Shown one piece after another: positions 35,230 through 45,015 of a stretch of 64,000 bases of DNA (positions within the stretch are counted from its first letter, which is position 1; the number at the start of each line of letters is the position of its first letter). The notes under the pieces were generated by a model that saw only the letters and a program-made list of their open reading frames with translations, was not told where the DNA came from and made no database searches. The stretch is from NCBI RefSeq assembly GCF_000313135.1, contig NW_004457654.1, forward strand, positions 758,730 to 822,729. The letters run 5' to 3'. Origin of the DNA: Acanthamoeba castellanii str. Neff (lineage: Eukaryota; Discosea; Longamoebia; Acanthamoebidae). The translations under genes and the position numbers were made by a program.

Positions 35230-36151
35230 CTAGTCTGCTGTACGTTTTCGTCGCTTGGCCTCTCCTTTCTCCTTCCTGCGCTTTCTCTCTTCGTCCTCCT
35301 TCCGCTTTTTGTCACCAGACCACGTCAGTTTGTCCTTCGTCTTTTCCTCCTGCTCGAGCTGTACGGTAAGTTGAGGTTAGGGCGACAAATCAAATTGATT
35401 GCTGTGGAAATAGGGGGGGGCACCTTTTTGGCCGCTATGTAGGCGTCTTCCACTTCATCCGTGTCTGTCACGCCTTGCTCCTTCAGCTTCTTCTTCAACC
35501 TTTCAAAGTGTAGGAAGTCACGGCAAGGGGCCACCTTCTCCAATTCCAGTATTCGGTCCTCGCATGCCTTGAGCCGTTCGTAGACGTCTCGCGTTCCTGG
35601 CGACGTGTGTCAACACCACACAACCCACGCACGCACGCACAGGTGGGGAAGGGACCTGTACGGGCTTCAGCCAAATTCAGGTGCTGCTCCATGTTGCGTA
35701 GTCTCTCCTCCACCCCTTTTTCTGTAGGGCCGAGGGAGACAGCGCCACTGGGCTTGTGCAACCGGTCAAGAGGGCCGTGCAGGTTCTCTACGCGTGAAGT
35801 TTTGATTTGGAGCTTGCGTGGTATCTTTTTAACATCAATACGAGAGCACCCCCTGAATTGAAAAGGGAGGTTAAATACGTCGGAGAAGTGAAGGGGGGGG
35901 GAGATGCTACGTTGCTTCGTTGCCAATGAAGCAGAATTCTTCTTGGTTGCTTTGGCAGTTACGCTCCTTCTTCACCGACGCCAAGGTCGCGATCCTACGC
36001 GATAGCTGGCAAATTATTAATTGTGCATCCTTCTCTTTGCCCTGTGAATTGGATTCATGGATGGCTAATTAATAACCTCAGAGTGGGAGCAGGAGACGAG
36101 AATTCCTCCTTTGTTGGCGGCACCAGCACTCGGCCGAGTCTCCACCTCCAT
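35230..36151 (-). CDS. MBIP-like protein (putative ATAC acetyltransferase-complex subunit)
   Basis: Five exons join in phase: 36151-36077, 36041-35911, 35852-35662, 35596-35424 and 35358-35230. They give a 232-residue protein. Human MBIP binds MAP3K12 and is a structural subunit of the ATAC histone acetyltransferase complex. Matching blocks: an N-terminal helix QLIICQLSRRIATLASVKKE before EEFC, then CSRIDVKK, then TSRVENLHGP, then the MBIP signature VEERLRNMEQHLNL, then DVYERLKACEDRILELE, which corresponds to the human VYxRIKxLExxILELE helix. The C-terminus is a basic tail (EERKRRKEKGEAKRRKRTAD), a probable nuclear signal. The start is the first Met (MEVETRPSAG). All internal splice phases are consistent, which strongly supports the model. 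Identification from recalled family features; not checked by search. Confidence 0.75.
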
Positions 36152-36515
36152 GTTCCGCGCTTCGTGCAAAATAAATAAATAATAAAAAACAGCTTGAACA
36201 AAAATCAAACCAAGATATACAACAACGAGCGTCCTTCGTCATGCTCTTCTTCTTCTTCTTCCATTATCTTCTGCCCAGGTCTCGGAGATGGGATTTCGTC
36301 GCATCCTCTTCTTCGCCTCCCTCCCAATTTTTCCATGCCTTCTGGCCCTCCTTCCCCTTGGCACGCGTAGCAGCTCCCCATCTATTCGGCCACGTCGTGA
36401 TGTTCGAGGTGTCGGCGTGGGTAGTTCGTTGTTCTCGGGTTGGATGCGAGGTCGCTGATGTGTCGTCGGTTGTGGTGCGCAGGTTGTGGAGGTATATTAC
36501 AGTGGGTGGATGGTC
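36152..36515. promoter_or_regulatory. Intergenic, promoter side of MBIP-like gene
   Basis: About 364 bp between the MBIP-like start and the stop of the next minus-strand gene. An AT-rich patch (AAATAAATAAATAATAAAAAA, about 36169-36189) lies just upstream of the MBIP-like start, followed by TTC repeats at 36245-36262. No gene seen. Confidence 0.4.
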
Positions 36516-36931
36516 TCACATCATTATGCAGCAACCCCCGCCCCCTCCACCAGCCGCCTGCTTCTTGCCGCCGTCGGGTTGGTCCCTATCTCTGAACTCG
36601 ACCTCTTCCTGCGCATGTGCAGATGAAGGAACATGATGGTTAGTCATCGAACAACGAGGCGCGCCTGAAGGAGAAGCGACAGCGATTTTGTTTGGGGGGG
36701 GGGAGGACGGACCACTTCGTGAAGCGTGTCGTACTGTGAGAGGGGTGTGTTCGGATCAAGCCACATGTGTTCCTGCGGGATGTAGAGGCCCACATTGCCT
36801 TGAATGGCGACGTTGAGCGTTTCCGAGATGAAGTGAATGGCCTCGTTGGCGGTCAATTTGGAATCTATCCGCAGCGTCTTGTAAATGAGAGGATAGGTAG
36901 GAGGAAACTTGATTCTCATTACGAGCGCCAT
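36516..36931 (-). CDS. Tiny talin-F0-like (ubiquitin-fold) protein with C-terminal CaaX box
   Basis: Two exons, 36931-36716 and 36608-36516, join in phase (GTGGTC donor, GCGCAG acceptor) to give 102 residues. Residues 1-80 read MALVMRIKFPPTYPLIYKTL, then IDSKLTANEAIHFISETLNV, GLYIPQEHMWLDPNTPLSQY and TLHEEEVEFRDRDQP. This is the layout of the talin/kindlin F0 domain: strand, TL-phi, helix TANEA, WLDP/L-x-x-Y, then EVEFR. F0 domains of talin bind Rap1 GTPase. A short Lys/Gly linker leads to CCIMM and a stop, so CIMM is a CaaX prenylation box and the preceding Cys a possible palmitoylation site. Expected to be a lipid-anchored membrane protein. The donor begins GTGGTC, which is not the usual GTACG, so that splice should be verified. 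Function not known. Confidence 0.65.
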
Positions 36932-37232
36932 TGTGAGGTGGTTCGCGTGTGCCAAAAGGGGCTGGCAATGAATGAAGAAGAGGAAGGGGCAGCCGCGTTG
37001 AGATGATGAGAGGGCGCGAGATGCAACGGAGAACGGCGGTGGGGGCTGGGTTGTCCGTGTGAGGCCACCGCGGGAAATAGCCGGCCACGGGATACCTTGC
37101 CACCTCCGACGCGTTGGATTGGGCACGCTCAAATTAGGTCCATTTCTTTTGGTTTCTCTTATTTTTGCTTTGGTCACGAAAGCAATTCGCCGCAGGAGCT
37201 GCTCGCCGAACGGGCAAACCTTCCTCCTGTCC
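36932..37232. other. Intergenic
   Basis: About 300 bp between two minus-strand genes. It contains no supported exon. This is the presumed promoter of the F0/CaaX gene. Confidence 0.4.
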
Positions 37233-38113
37233 TCACGTCTCGGCTGCGGGGGCAGCTGCGCCGTGATAGAACAAGGGTTCACATTCCTCCTCGATGGTTT
37301 CTTCTTCCGCAAGGCCGGGCGAGAGGAGGAAGAACTTGTTGTTTCCTTTCGAGAAGGCGTAGCAGCCCACACACGTGACCGTGAGCCCCCTTGCTGAAGT
37401 GGCGTGTGCCGCGAGTGAGCGCGGACAAGCAGCAGCACTTTCCTGACGGGCAGACATGGACGGCGGCGGCGGCGGCGGTGGGATGTGTCAAACCTGCTTC
37501 CAGCTCACGTAACCGCTTTACCAGCTTGGCTTCGTCGGAGCCTGGTACGGTCTGGTCGTCGTTGCCTCCTCGGAGCTTGCCCAGGGCAGGGTCGAAGCTA
37601 AACACAAACTTGAAAGCGGGAAAGCCGATGTACTCGGCGTCCTCGGGTATGGCTTCCACGTGCACGCGATCTGAATGGGGGGGGGGCGGACCATCAACAA
37701 CACCAAACTTGTGTGGTGGGCAGACCGTACCTGAGCCCGGCACATGGTGCACACCCAGCACTTGCCAAGTTTCGTCGTCAAAGAAGAAGGCCTCTTGTGC
37801 AAGCAGGTGCAAGTAGCTCCGCACAAAATCCTCCCTTTCCTTCTTCTCCTGAAAAGCAGTGGTGTTTACACGTAGTTGTAGCAGGTAACACCAACACTGT
37901 GAATGCACGCACGCCACGATGGATCGGCGACGGGGGGGGGGGAGGAGGACCTGCTGCCGTTCAGGTTGGCCACTGGCGGAGTGGGGGTGTCGGCGTGTGC
38001 CTGCCGCTGCACCCACGAAATGCGGGCGAACAGAGCTGGTGGTGGGTGTGACAAGTTGTCGAGGCTGGCGGGACCTCCAAAAGGTGGAGGTAGTAGTCGG
38101 TGCGGCCGTCCAT
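37233..38113 (-). CDS. Unrecognised multi-exon gene
   Basis: I do not recognise the family. A start at 38113 opens MDGRTDYYLHLLE. After an intron, the exon at about 37848-37732 reads EKKEREDFVRSYLHLLAQEA and FFFDDETWQVLGVHHVPGS. Then about 37671-37530 gives RVHVEAIPEDAEYIGFPAFK and FVFSFDPALGKLRGGNDDQ. A last exon (about 37457-37233) probably reads VTCVGCYAFSKGNNKFFLLS, ending HGAAAPAAET and a stop. The two central exons look globular, with alternating hydrophobic strands and an acidic helix. The final intron has two possible donors, so the C-terminal frame is uncertain. Gene direction and at least two exons are well supported by clean CAG acceptors. It diverges from the MMTAG2-like gene 256 bp away. 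Confidence 0.5.
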
Positions 38114-38368
38114 CGCAGTGCCACCGCGGAAGGGCAACGCGCCGGTGAAAAGCAGCTGCTCCGGGGCAGGGGACTACCCCGCACAACGCCACGCCGGAAG
38201 AGGGAGGACATTGAGGAATGCGGCCCCCACCGGTTGGTTATTTTCTTTTTCCTGTTTTCTTTTCATTTCTTTTGAGCATTTCCTTCCCCGAACAAGCTGG
38301 GATTTGGCAGAAGGGCACAAACAAGCGCACACCAGATCACAAGATTCAAGCACCACATGTCGCACAAC
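38114..38368. promoter_or_regulatory. Divergent promoter region, unknown gene / MMTAG2-like gene
   Basis: About 255 bp between two outward-facing starts. A T-rich segment (38236-38280) interrupts the GC-rich background. No defined element recognised. Confidence 0.4.
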
Positions 38369-38791
38369 ATGTTCGTTGGCTCGGGCAAACGCAGTGGCAC
38401 CCGCGGTGGCGCTGACCGTACGTCACTCGATCTCGCCCTTTCTTGAACATTATTTTCACCTGTTGGCGCAGAGTTCAGCTGGGAGAAGGTAAAGGGCGAC
38501 AAATACAAGGATTTCTACCTCGGTATGCCCCCCCCCGGCATTGGTTTTTTTCTTCTTCTTTCTGTTGTGGGCTTACTGGACGCGTGTACATGCAGGACAC
38601 TCGCTGCACACGACAGCGAAACCAACCTTCAACAACCGAAAACCAAACCCGCTGTGGTGGACCAAGGCCCAGGAGGACAGCAATGGTGAGGTGGACGACG
38701 CAGCGCGCCGTCGGGCTGAAATAGCAGCCATCAAGCGCGAGGAGGAGCAGCTGCACCAGGAAGCTCTGTACGTCGCAGCAGTAGTAGTAGA

Positions 38792-38822
<31 letters not shown>

Positions 38823-39756
38823 TAGACCCCGCCATTTCTCCCGAGAGGCCTCCGAAGGGCTGCCGGCTGACTGATGCCGACCGTGGTCGGTGCTGTGGGC
38901 ACGGTCACCAGAGGGCTGGCGCCGCGGAGGCGAAAGACACAGGAGACACAGCTCGACTCCAACGAGATCCAGGAGCTCACCCGACGCGGCAACACCGAGC
39001 GTGACGCTTACGACGCCGAACGCGTTGCGGGCCTCGGCTTTGCCCCGTACGCGCCTCCTCCCTCATCCCCCTCCCTCGAGCGACTGGCCGCCATCATCAT
39101 TGGCGGGGACTGACTCCTCCCGGGCAAACCCTTTTTTCCCAACACCCAACACCCAACCCCACGCGTGTACATGGGACCGACGTTGCTGACACAGGGCGCC
39201 GCAGCACCAGACAGACGCGGCACTCCTGCCCACCACTTCCCGGTCGGCGAGCGGCGAGGGCGAAGGCGGCGATGCCGAGCGGCGCACGGGCCGAGGGCGA
39301 CCTGACACCGGTGAGTCTCGGGACGAGTGGGAGGAAGCCCCAGGCGACCTCACGACGACGACGACCAAGGCCAAGCAGGGCGACAAAAAGGATCCCAGCA
39401 GCAGCAGCCGGAAGAGCCGGAGGGACAAGGAGGAGCGCAGGGAGGAGAAGCGGCGAAGGAAGGAGGAGAAGCGAAAGAGGAAGGAGAAGGCCAAGAAGGA
39501 CAAGAGGTCGGGGAAAGAGCGCTCCGAGCGCGACAAGCACGCCCGCACGGAGGGCAGCGACCGGAGCCGTGGCCGCGAGGCTGGCGACAACAGGGACGAC
39601 GACCGCAAGCGGCGACTGCACGGGGACGACCACGGGCGCGAGGAGCGATCACGCCGTCGCCGTGACAGCCGCAGCGCCTCCCGCTCTCCGAAACGGCGGA
39701 GGCACGACTCTCCCTCGCCCCCAGTCCGCCGCCGCTCCCGCCACGACTCGCCCTGA
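38369..39756 (+). CDS. MMTAG2-like basic phosphoprotein
   Basis: Exons 38369-38417, 38472-38522, 38596-38767 and about 38926-39047, then a last exon from about 39196 to the stop at 39756. The first four join in phase. The protein begins MFVGSGKRSGTRGGADQFSW and continues EKVKGDKYKDFYLGHSLH, matching the conserved N-terminus of multiple-myeloma-tumour-associated protein 2 (RGGxDQFxWExVKxDKxRxxYLGxSLxA). Next come WWTKAQED, the helix EIAAIKREEEQLHQEALGL, and QLDSNEIQELTRRG ending AGLGFAP, again in family order. The last exon encodes over 150 residues of Lys/Arg/Glu/Ser, ending RRRHDSPSPPVRRRSRHDSP, an RS-like tail. Relatives are nuclear and found with splicing factors; the molecular role is not established. 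Length and domain order are normal for the family. Confidence 0.8.
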
Positions 39757-39908
39757 CGGGGACGAACCACCATTTGGGTGGAGTATGTCCACATCACGTG
39801 GCTCTCTCCAGTTCTTCATAGAAAGGTGAAATGAAAATATGGAGACACGCGCCCTCGCGATGATGACAATAATGATGATGATGCGCGCGCACCTGGTCAT
39901 TTCTTCTT
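39757..39908. other. Convergent 3' region
   Basis: About 150 bp between facing stop codons, with a GATGATGACAATAATGATGATG-like patch (about 39858-39880). No gene. Confidence 0.5.
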
Positions 39909-40199
39909 TCATGGTGACGTCGATGCCGGGGCCGAGGCCACGGGCGAGGACGCGGAAGGCGGCTGCTGTCGCCTGGCGAGCAGCTCCGCAAGCCACTGCC
40001 GCATCTCCGGGTGCTGCACCGTCGTCTCCGCTCCCCGAAAGAACTCGGAAAGGTCTAAGCCTTGCGCTGCTCCATCCACAAACAACAAAACACGACACAG
40101 AGACGCACGCACGCAACAAGCAACACGTATCCACGCCGTCGGTGGTGTGAGTGAGCGTTGTGACAAACGCCAACACCTGCCCATGAGGCCTCCCTCTCC

Positions 40200-40257
<58 letters not shown>

Positions 40258-41632
40258 ACCAGGTGAAGACGGGAGGAGGGGAGGGATATAGGCAGTAGCA
40301 GGAGGGCGCGTACAGGCTTCGTACTCGTGGGCCTGTAGGTACATGTCGAACTTGTCGATCTGCCCGACAACGCGAGCCTCGGGCGTCTCGCCCTTTTCAT
40401 ACTGTTGTTGCGTACCTCACCGGGTCAGATGACGGTGACGTGTGGACGCGCAAGCGCACGCCACCGAGGGCGTGTGTCGGCGTGCGCGTGCTGCTGCTGC
40501 GACGGCCTAGCGGGTCTTTTCCAGGCGACGGGAGGAGGAGGCGCACCTCAAGCCACAGCTCCTCGAACTCATCGGCGGCGGGAAGACCGGCCAGCATCGC
40601 CCGTATGGTGCCCATCGCTTCCTGTGGTGTTACCCCACCCCCACCCCCATTCCATAAGCCACTTGGGGGGGGGGGCATTTAGATAGGGAGGGAGGGGGCC
40701 CACGTACGTGCTCCAGGCGGTACTTCTCGTCCTTGGTCACCCCGCAATGGGGCGTGATGTCGCCCACGATAGCTGTCACCCACCCACCCACCCACCCACC
40801 CGCCAGCCAGCCACCGCCGCCGTGGCACGGGAGGGAGGGGCAGGGCGAAAGCTGCCGCCGTCAGCAAACGCACCCAAGGTGATCCCCGCCGCCGCTCATG
40901 CATTGCACTGGCACAACCGCGGCGGCGGCGGCGGCGGCGGCGGCAAGATGGGATGGGAACGTAACGTACCCTCTGTGCGAGTGAACACCAGCCACCACCA
41001 GCCACCAGCCACCAGCCACCCACCGGTGAGTGCATCCGCCGCACGGTAGGTAACGGGATGATTGTGGTTGGGGGGGAGGGGGAGGAGGGTACCAGCCATG
41101 TCGTGTACGAGGGCGAGCTTGACCATGCGCTCCTTGTTGAGGGACGAGTCGGCAAACAGCATGGCCATGATGCCCATCCGGTACATGTGGTCTGTACCAC
41201 CACCACCACCCACCACCCGTCGAGCCCTCCCGCCGTGAGCCGAGTGCCGCCTCTCGCGCCGCCGCCGCCGCCGCCACGAAAGGAGGAGCCCCGGGGCGTA
41301 CCGGCGATGCACTCGGGAGCGGACACGTTGTGGCGCACCCATCCCGTTCGCTTGAGGTGCTGCAGTGTGCCCAGCGCAGAAGCCGAAGAAGTGGTAGGAA
41401 AAAGTGAAAAACGTGGTGAGACCTTTTGAGCTGGGCCACAACAATGGCACACCACACGTGTGACGTGTTGAACAACGGGAATATTGAGCCTTTGGTGGGG
41501 GGAGGGGGGATAGGGCGTCGTCACACGGACCTTGAGCTTGCCCATGAGGCACATGAAATCCAGCAGGGAGCTGGCAGCAGGAGCAGCAATGGAAGCCGGG
41601 GCAGGCGCGGCGATGGGTTGCTGCTGCTCCAT
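39909..41632 (-). CDS. HD-domain 5'-deoxynucleotidase, HDDC2 type
   Basis: Members hydrolyse deoxynucleoside 5'-monophosphates, using metal held by His and Asp of the HD fold (YfbR/HDDC2 family). Exons in order: 41632-about 41535 (LLDFMCLMGKLK), about 41362-41302 (LKRTGWVRHNVSAPECIAG), about 41191-41092 (DHMYRMGIMAMLFADSSLNK, then LALVHDMA, which holds the HD pair), about 40773-40710 (AIVGDITPHCGVTKDEKYRL, with the later metal-site Asp), about 40621-40547 (EAMGTIRAMLAGLPAADEFE), about 40402-40314 (VGQIDKFDMYLQAHEYEA) and about 40072-39909 (GLDLSEFFRGAETTVQHPEM, ending ASAPASTSP and a stop). All expected metal ligands appear present. It is head-to-head with Trm5, with only 125 bp between the two start codons. 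Confidence 0.9.
40199..40258. repeat. (AGCC)n tetranucleotide repeat
   Basis: About 14 perfect AGCC copies in an HDDC2 intron. The same unit appears in shorter runs elsewhere (19528-19555, and 28441-28476 on the other strand). Confidence 0.95.
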
Positions 41633-41757
41633 GTCCTCCTGTGGTGGTGAGAAAGTACGGGGGGGGGGGCAAGAGGGGCGAGGAAGGAAATACCAAAGAA
41701 AGAGGAAAAAAGAGAGAGAAAAAAAGAAGAAGAAAAAACAGTGCCCAACACCTGCGG
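41633..41757. promoter_or_regulatory. Short bidirectional promoter, HDDC2 / Trm5
   Basis: 125 bp between two divergent ATGs. The centre is a purine tract on the plus strand (about 41693-41740, mainly A with G). It must carry the 5' leaders of both genes. Confidence 0.6.
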
Positions 41758-44700
41758 ATGGACGCTCCCGGCCTCGACACGGCCCACCAGCAGTCAGCTA
41801 CCTCCTCCTCCTCCTCCTCCTCCAATACGTCGGCACCCACGAACCCGCAGACAGCCGTTCTCGATCGCGAGATGTTTCAGGAGACTCTCAATCTGGTGGC
41901 CCTCCGCATTCCTCAACGCATGACGGAGCCCCTCCTCAAACGCCTGGGCGGGTACCGTCGGTGGTGGCTGTGTGTGTGTGTGTGTGTGTGGCAGGCATCG
42001 TGATGAGCCAGGCCGCCGAGATATCCGCGGCCGTTAGCGAGTGTGGGTGTTGGTGGGGGCGGCACTGATAATATTCGACGTGCGTGGCCAGGGGGTACCT
42101 TCTGTCGCGGCCCAAGGTGAAGGTGGTCATCCCCGACCTCGGCACCACCAGCGGCACCAGCTCCACCACGGCTACCGCCACCCCTACCAAGGGCGACTCG
42201 AGGCTCCTCCTCCTGAGCGAAACTGTCACCGAACCGGGTACGTACGCTGCACACCGGTCGTGTCGTTGGTCGCGTCGTTGGTCGTGTCGTTGGTCGTGTC
42301 GTGTCGTTGGTTGTGTCGTGTCGTGTGCTCAGCGGGTGGGACGATGTGCCGCGCGGCTCAGATCTGCGGCAGCTGCCGGAGGAGGTGCGGGGCTACGTGC
42401 TGGAGAATGCCGAGGTGACCCGCTACACGCTGCACCTGGGCTATCCTCACCTGTCCCTCGGTACGCGCACAACACCCCCCCCCACCCAATATTATGAACC
42501 CCAACGCGGCCGTGTTGCGACGCAATCGCGCGCTGCCTCACGGCGGGCGTCTCGCCTGTCGCATACGCACGTGAGTGCACGTGTAATCTAGAAATCTATC
42601 TGTCTATATATATATATACATATACACACACATGCATACCTACTGTGCGTCGTGTCCCAGAGCAAGTGCTGCGGCGCGTGCTTCCGCCTGGCCTACCGGC
42701 GGTGTCGTCCTTCGAGACCATAGGCCACATCGCCCACCTCAACCTCCGGGACGAGCACCTCCCCTACCGCCATCTCATCGGGCAGGTCATCCTCGACGTA
42801 CGTAAACCCCCCCCCCCAATATAGCACCCCCGCCTCCCCGTTTGCAGCGCCGGGATGTGCGTCGCCGATATCCGCCGCAACGCAACGCAACGCAGCGGGC
42901 TGTCTTCAGGAACTCACCCCCCCCTCTTCTCATCCGGCCACAGAAAAACCCTCGGCTGCGCTCGGTGGTGAACAAGACGCACGGCATCAATACCACCTTC
43001 CGCACCTTCGCCATGGAGGTCATCGCCGGGCAGGAGGACCTCGACACCGAAGTGGTACACACGGCACACACACACACACACACACGACACACACGACACA
43101 CTCAGTTTCCGTCCCTCCGCCTTGCGGTGGGCATTGCAGAGCGAGAGCAGGTGCCGCTTTGCCTTCAACTACGGGCAGGTGTACTGGAACTCCCGCCTGC
43201 AGGCTGAGCACGAGCGACTCCTTAAGAAGCTCAAGCCCGCTGACATCGTCTGTGCGCGTCCCCTCCTCCCTTCCCACACGATGCTTCTCTCTCTCTCTCT
43301 CTCGGGTCCATGGAATGCGCATATGATCACTCACGAACAGATATGGCGGCGGCGGCGGCGGGTCGCGATGGCGGGCAGGTGACATGTTTGCTGGCGTGGG
43401 TCCCTTTGCCGTCCCCGCGGCCAGGAACACCGGGTGCCAGGTCTACGCCAACGACCTCAACCCCAAATCCTACGAGGCTCTCGTCAGCAACGCGCTCCGC
43501 AACAAAGTCCGTAGCCTCCGCCCTCACACGACACTCACGGCACAACACACGCACACCGCACACCGCACACCGCACACCGCACGCACGCACGCACGCACAA
43601 TACACACACACACACACACACATTCACAATACACATTCAAAATGTCGGAGGAGAGACCATCCCATCGCGGTTGGTGACAAGGGCCACTTACAGGTGCGTG
43701 TTACCGTGGCCCACCACATCAGGTGCAGCAGCTCGTGCGGGCGCACAACATGGACGCGCGAGATTTTGTGCGGGCGCTCTACAAGGAAACGCCCCCAGTG
43801 CCGTTCACCCAGGTCATCATGAACCTCCCGGCTTCGGCCGAGTCCTTCCTCGGTCCGTGCACCCTCGCCTCGCTCGCCTCCTTTGGGCGCCATTGACACA
43901 CTCGCCTCACCCCCGCCCCCACCCCACACCCCCCCCCTTCCTCTTCGTTGGTAACCAACCACGCTACGCTACGCTGGCTGCACCTGTTCTGGTGGTGGTT
44001 GCGGCATGTCACAGATGTCTTCAGGGAGTTCCCCGCCGAGCTCAAGCCCCCCACTATCCACTGCTACGTGTTCACCAAGGACACCATTGACCCGCGCGCG
44101 GACGTCGTCAAGGCACCCCCCCCCAACCATCCCCCCCCAATGATGTACCAACCATTTTGTCCCTTCCGAGCGGGAAGGAGTTTATCGCCGCCATGCCCGC
44201 ACGCAGCAGCAGCAGCAGTGCTCACGCCACGGTGGGTGGGGGTGCGTAGCGTGTCGAGTCTGTGCTGCAGTGCGCGCTCGAAGAGCGGGAGGTCTACGAG
44301 GTGAGGGATGTGTCGCCCAAGAAGCTCATGATGTGCGTCTCCTTCCCGCTGCCCCGAGCCGCCTATTCCCATCCGGTACCCCTCCCCCCCTCCGAGCTTC
44401 CTCACCCGCCACCCGCCACCCGCCACCCGCACCCAAAGGGGTTTCCTGTGGGTGGGAGATGGTCGCAAGGCATGGCGTCCGTAGTGCCGTGTGTGCCGTG
44501 GGAGGATGGCGGGCGGCGCCGACCCACACGTGTGCTGCAGACCCCCCACCCTCTAACCACCAAACCGTGCGGCGTCTCTCCTTTGTTCGATCGCCCGCAG
44601 TAACGCCTGTTCGTTCCTCCCTTCCCTCCAGGCCCACGAGGAGGAGGCGGCGGCGGCGGAAGACGGCCGCGGCGCCAAGCGGAAGGAGCCCGACGTACCC

Positions 44701-44823
44701 GACGCCCCCGCCCCCGCCCGCGAGGTCGATGGCGAAGAGAGGGAGGAGGAGGGGGAGGAAGAGGAAGAGGAAGCGGCCGGCGACCGAGCCGTTCCTCCCC
44801 GCCCCAAGAAACCAAAAGCCTAG
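41758..44823 (+). CDS. tRNA (guanine-37-N1)-methyltransferase Trm5
   Basis: Methylates G37 beside the anticodon of tRNAs using S-adenosylmethionine, preventing frameshifts. The start is the Met of [12 protein letters not shown] (41758). Exons at about 41758-41952, 42090-42237, 42334-42460, 42659-42798, about 42944-43050, 43142-43250, 43380-43508, about 43722-43852, 44024-44113, 44256-44375 and 44632-44823. Landmarks: [37 protein letters not shown] (the D2 segment); [34 protein letters not shown] (SAM motif I) with VYANDLNP (motif II acidic end); [14 protein letters not shown] (the NxP catalytic motif); [11 protein letters not shown] Glu/Lys-rich tail with RPKKPKA at the end extends beyond the usual fold and could be a nuclear signal. 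Yeast Trm5 acts in nucleus and mitochondria; no clear mitochondrial leader is visible here. Confidence 0.93.
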
Positions 44824-45015
44824 GCTTTATCCCCCCAACACCGTGTTCACCCCCCCCCTTCATTTTTCTGGTGGCCTTGCGCACCAAGTCCTTTCGTGTG
44901 TGCTGGGCAACCACCGGTGGTGCCCTAAGAGATCGCTTTTCGTCGTCGCCGTCTAGTCCTACGTTCGTTCTTTAGTACTTCTGGAGGCAGTCGGCACCAC
45001 CAAATCAGCCAGCGC

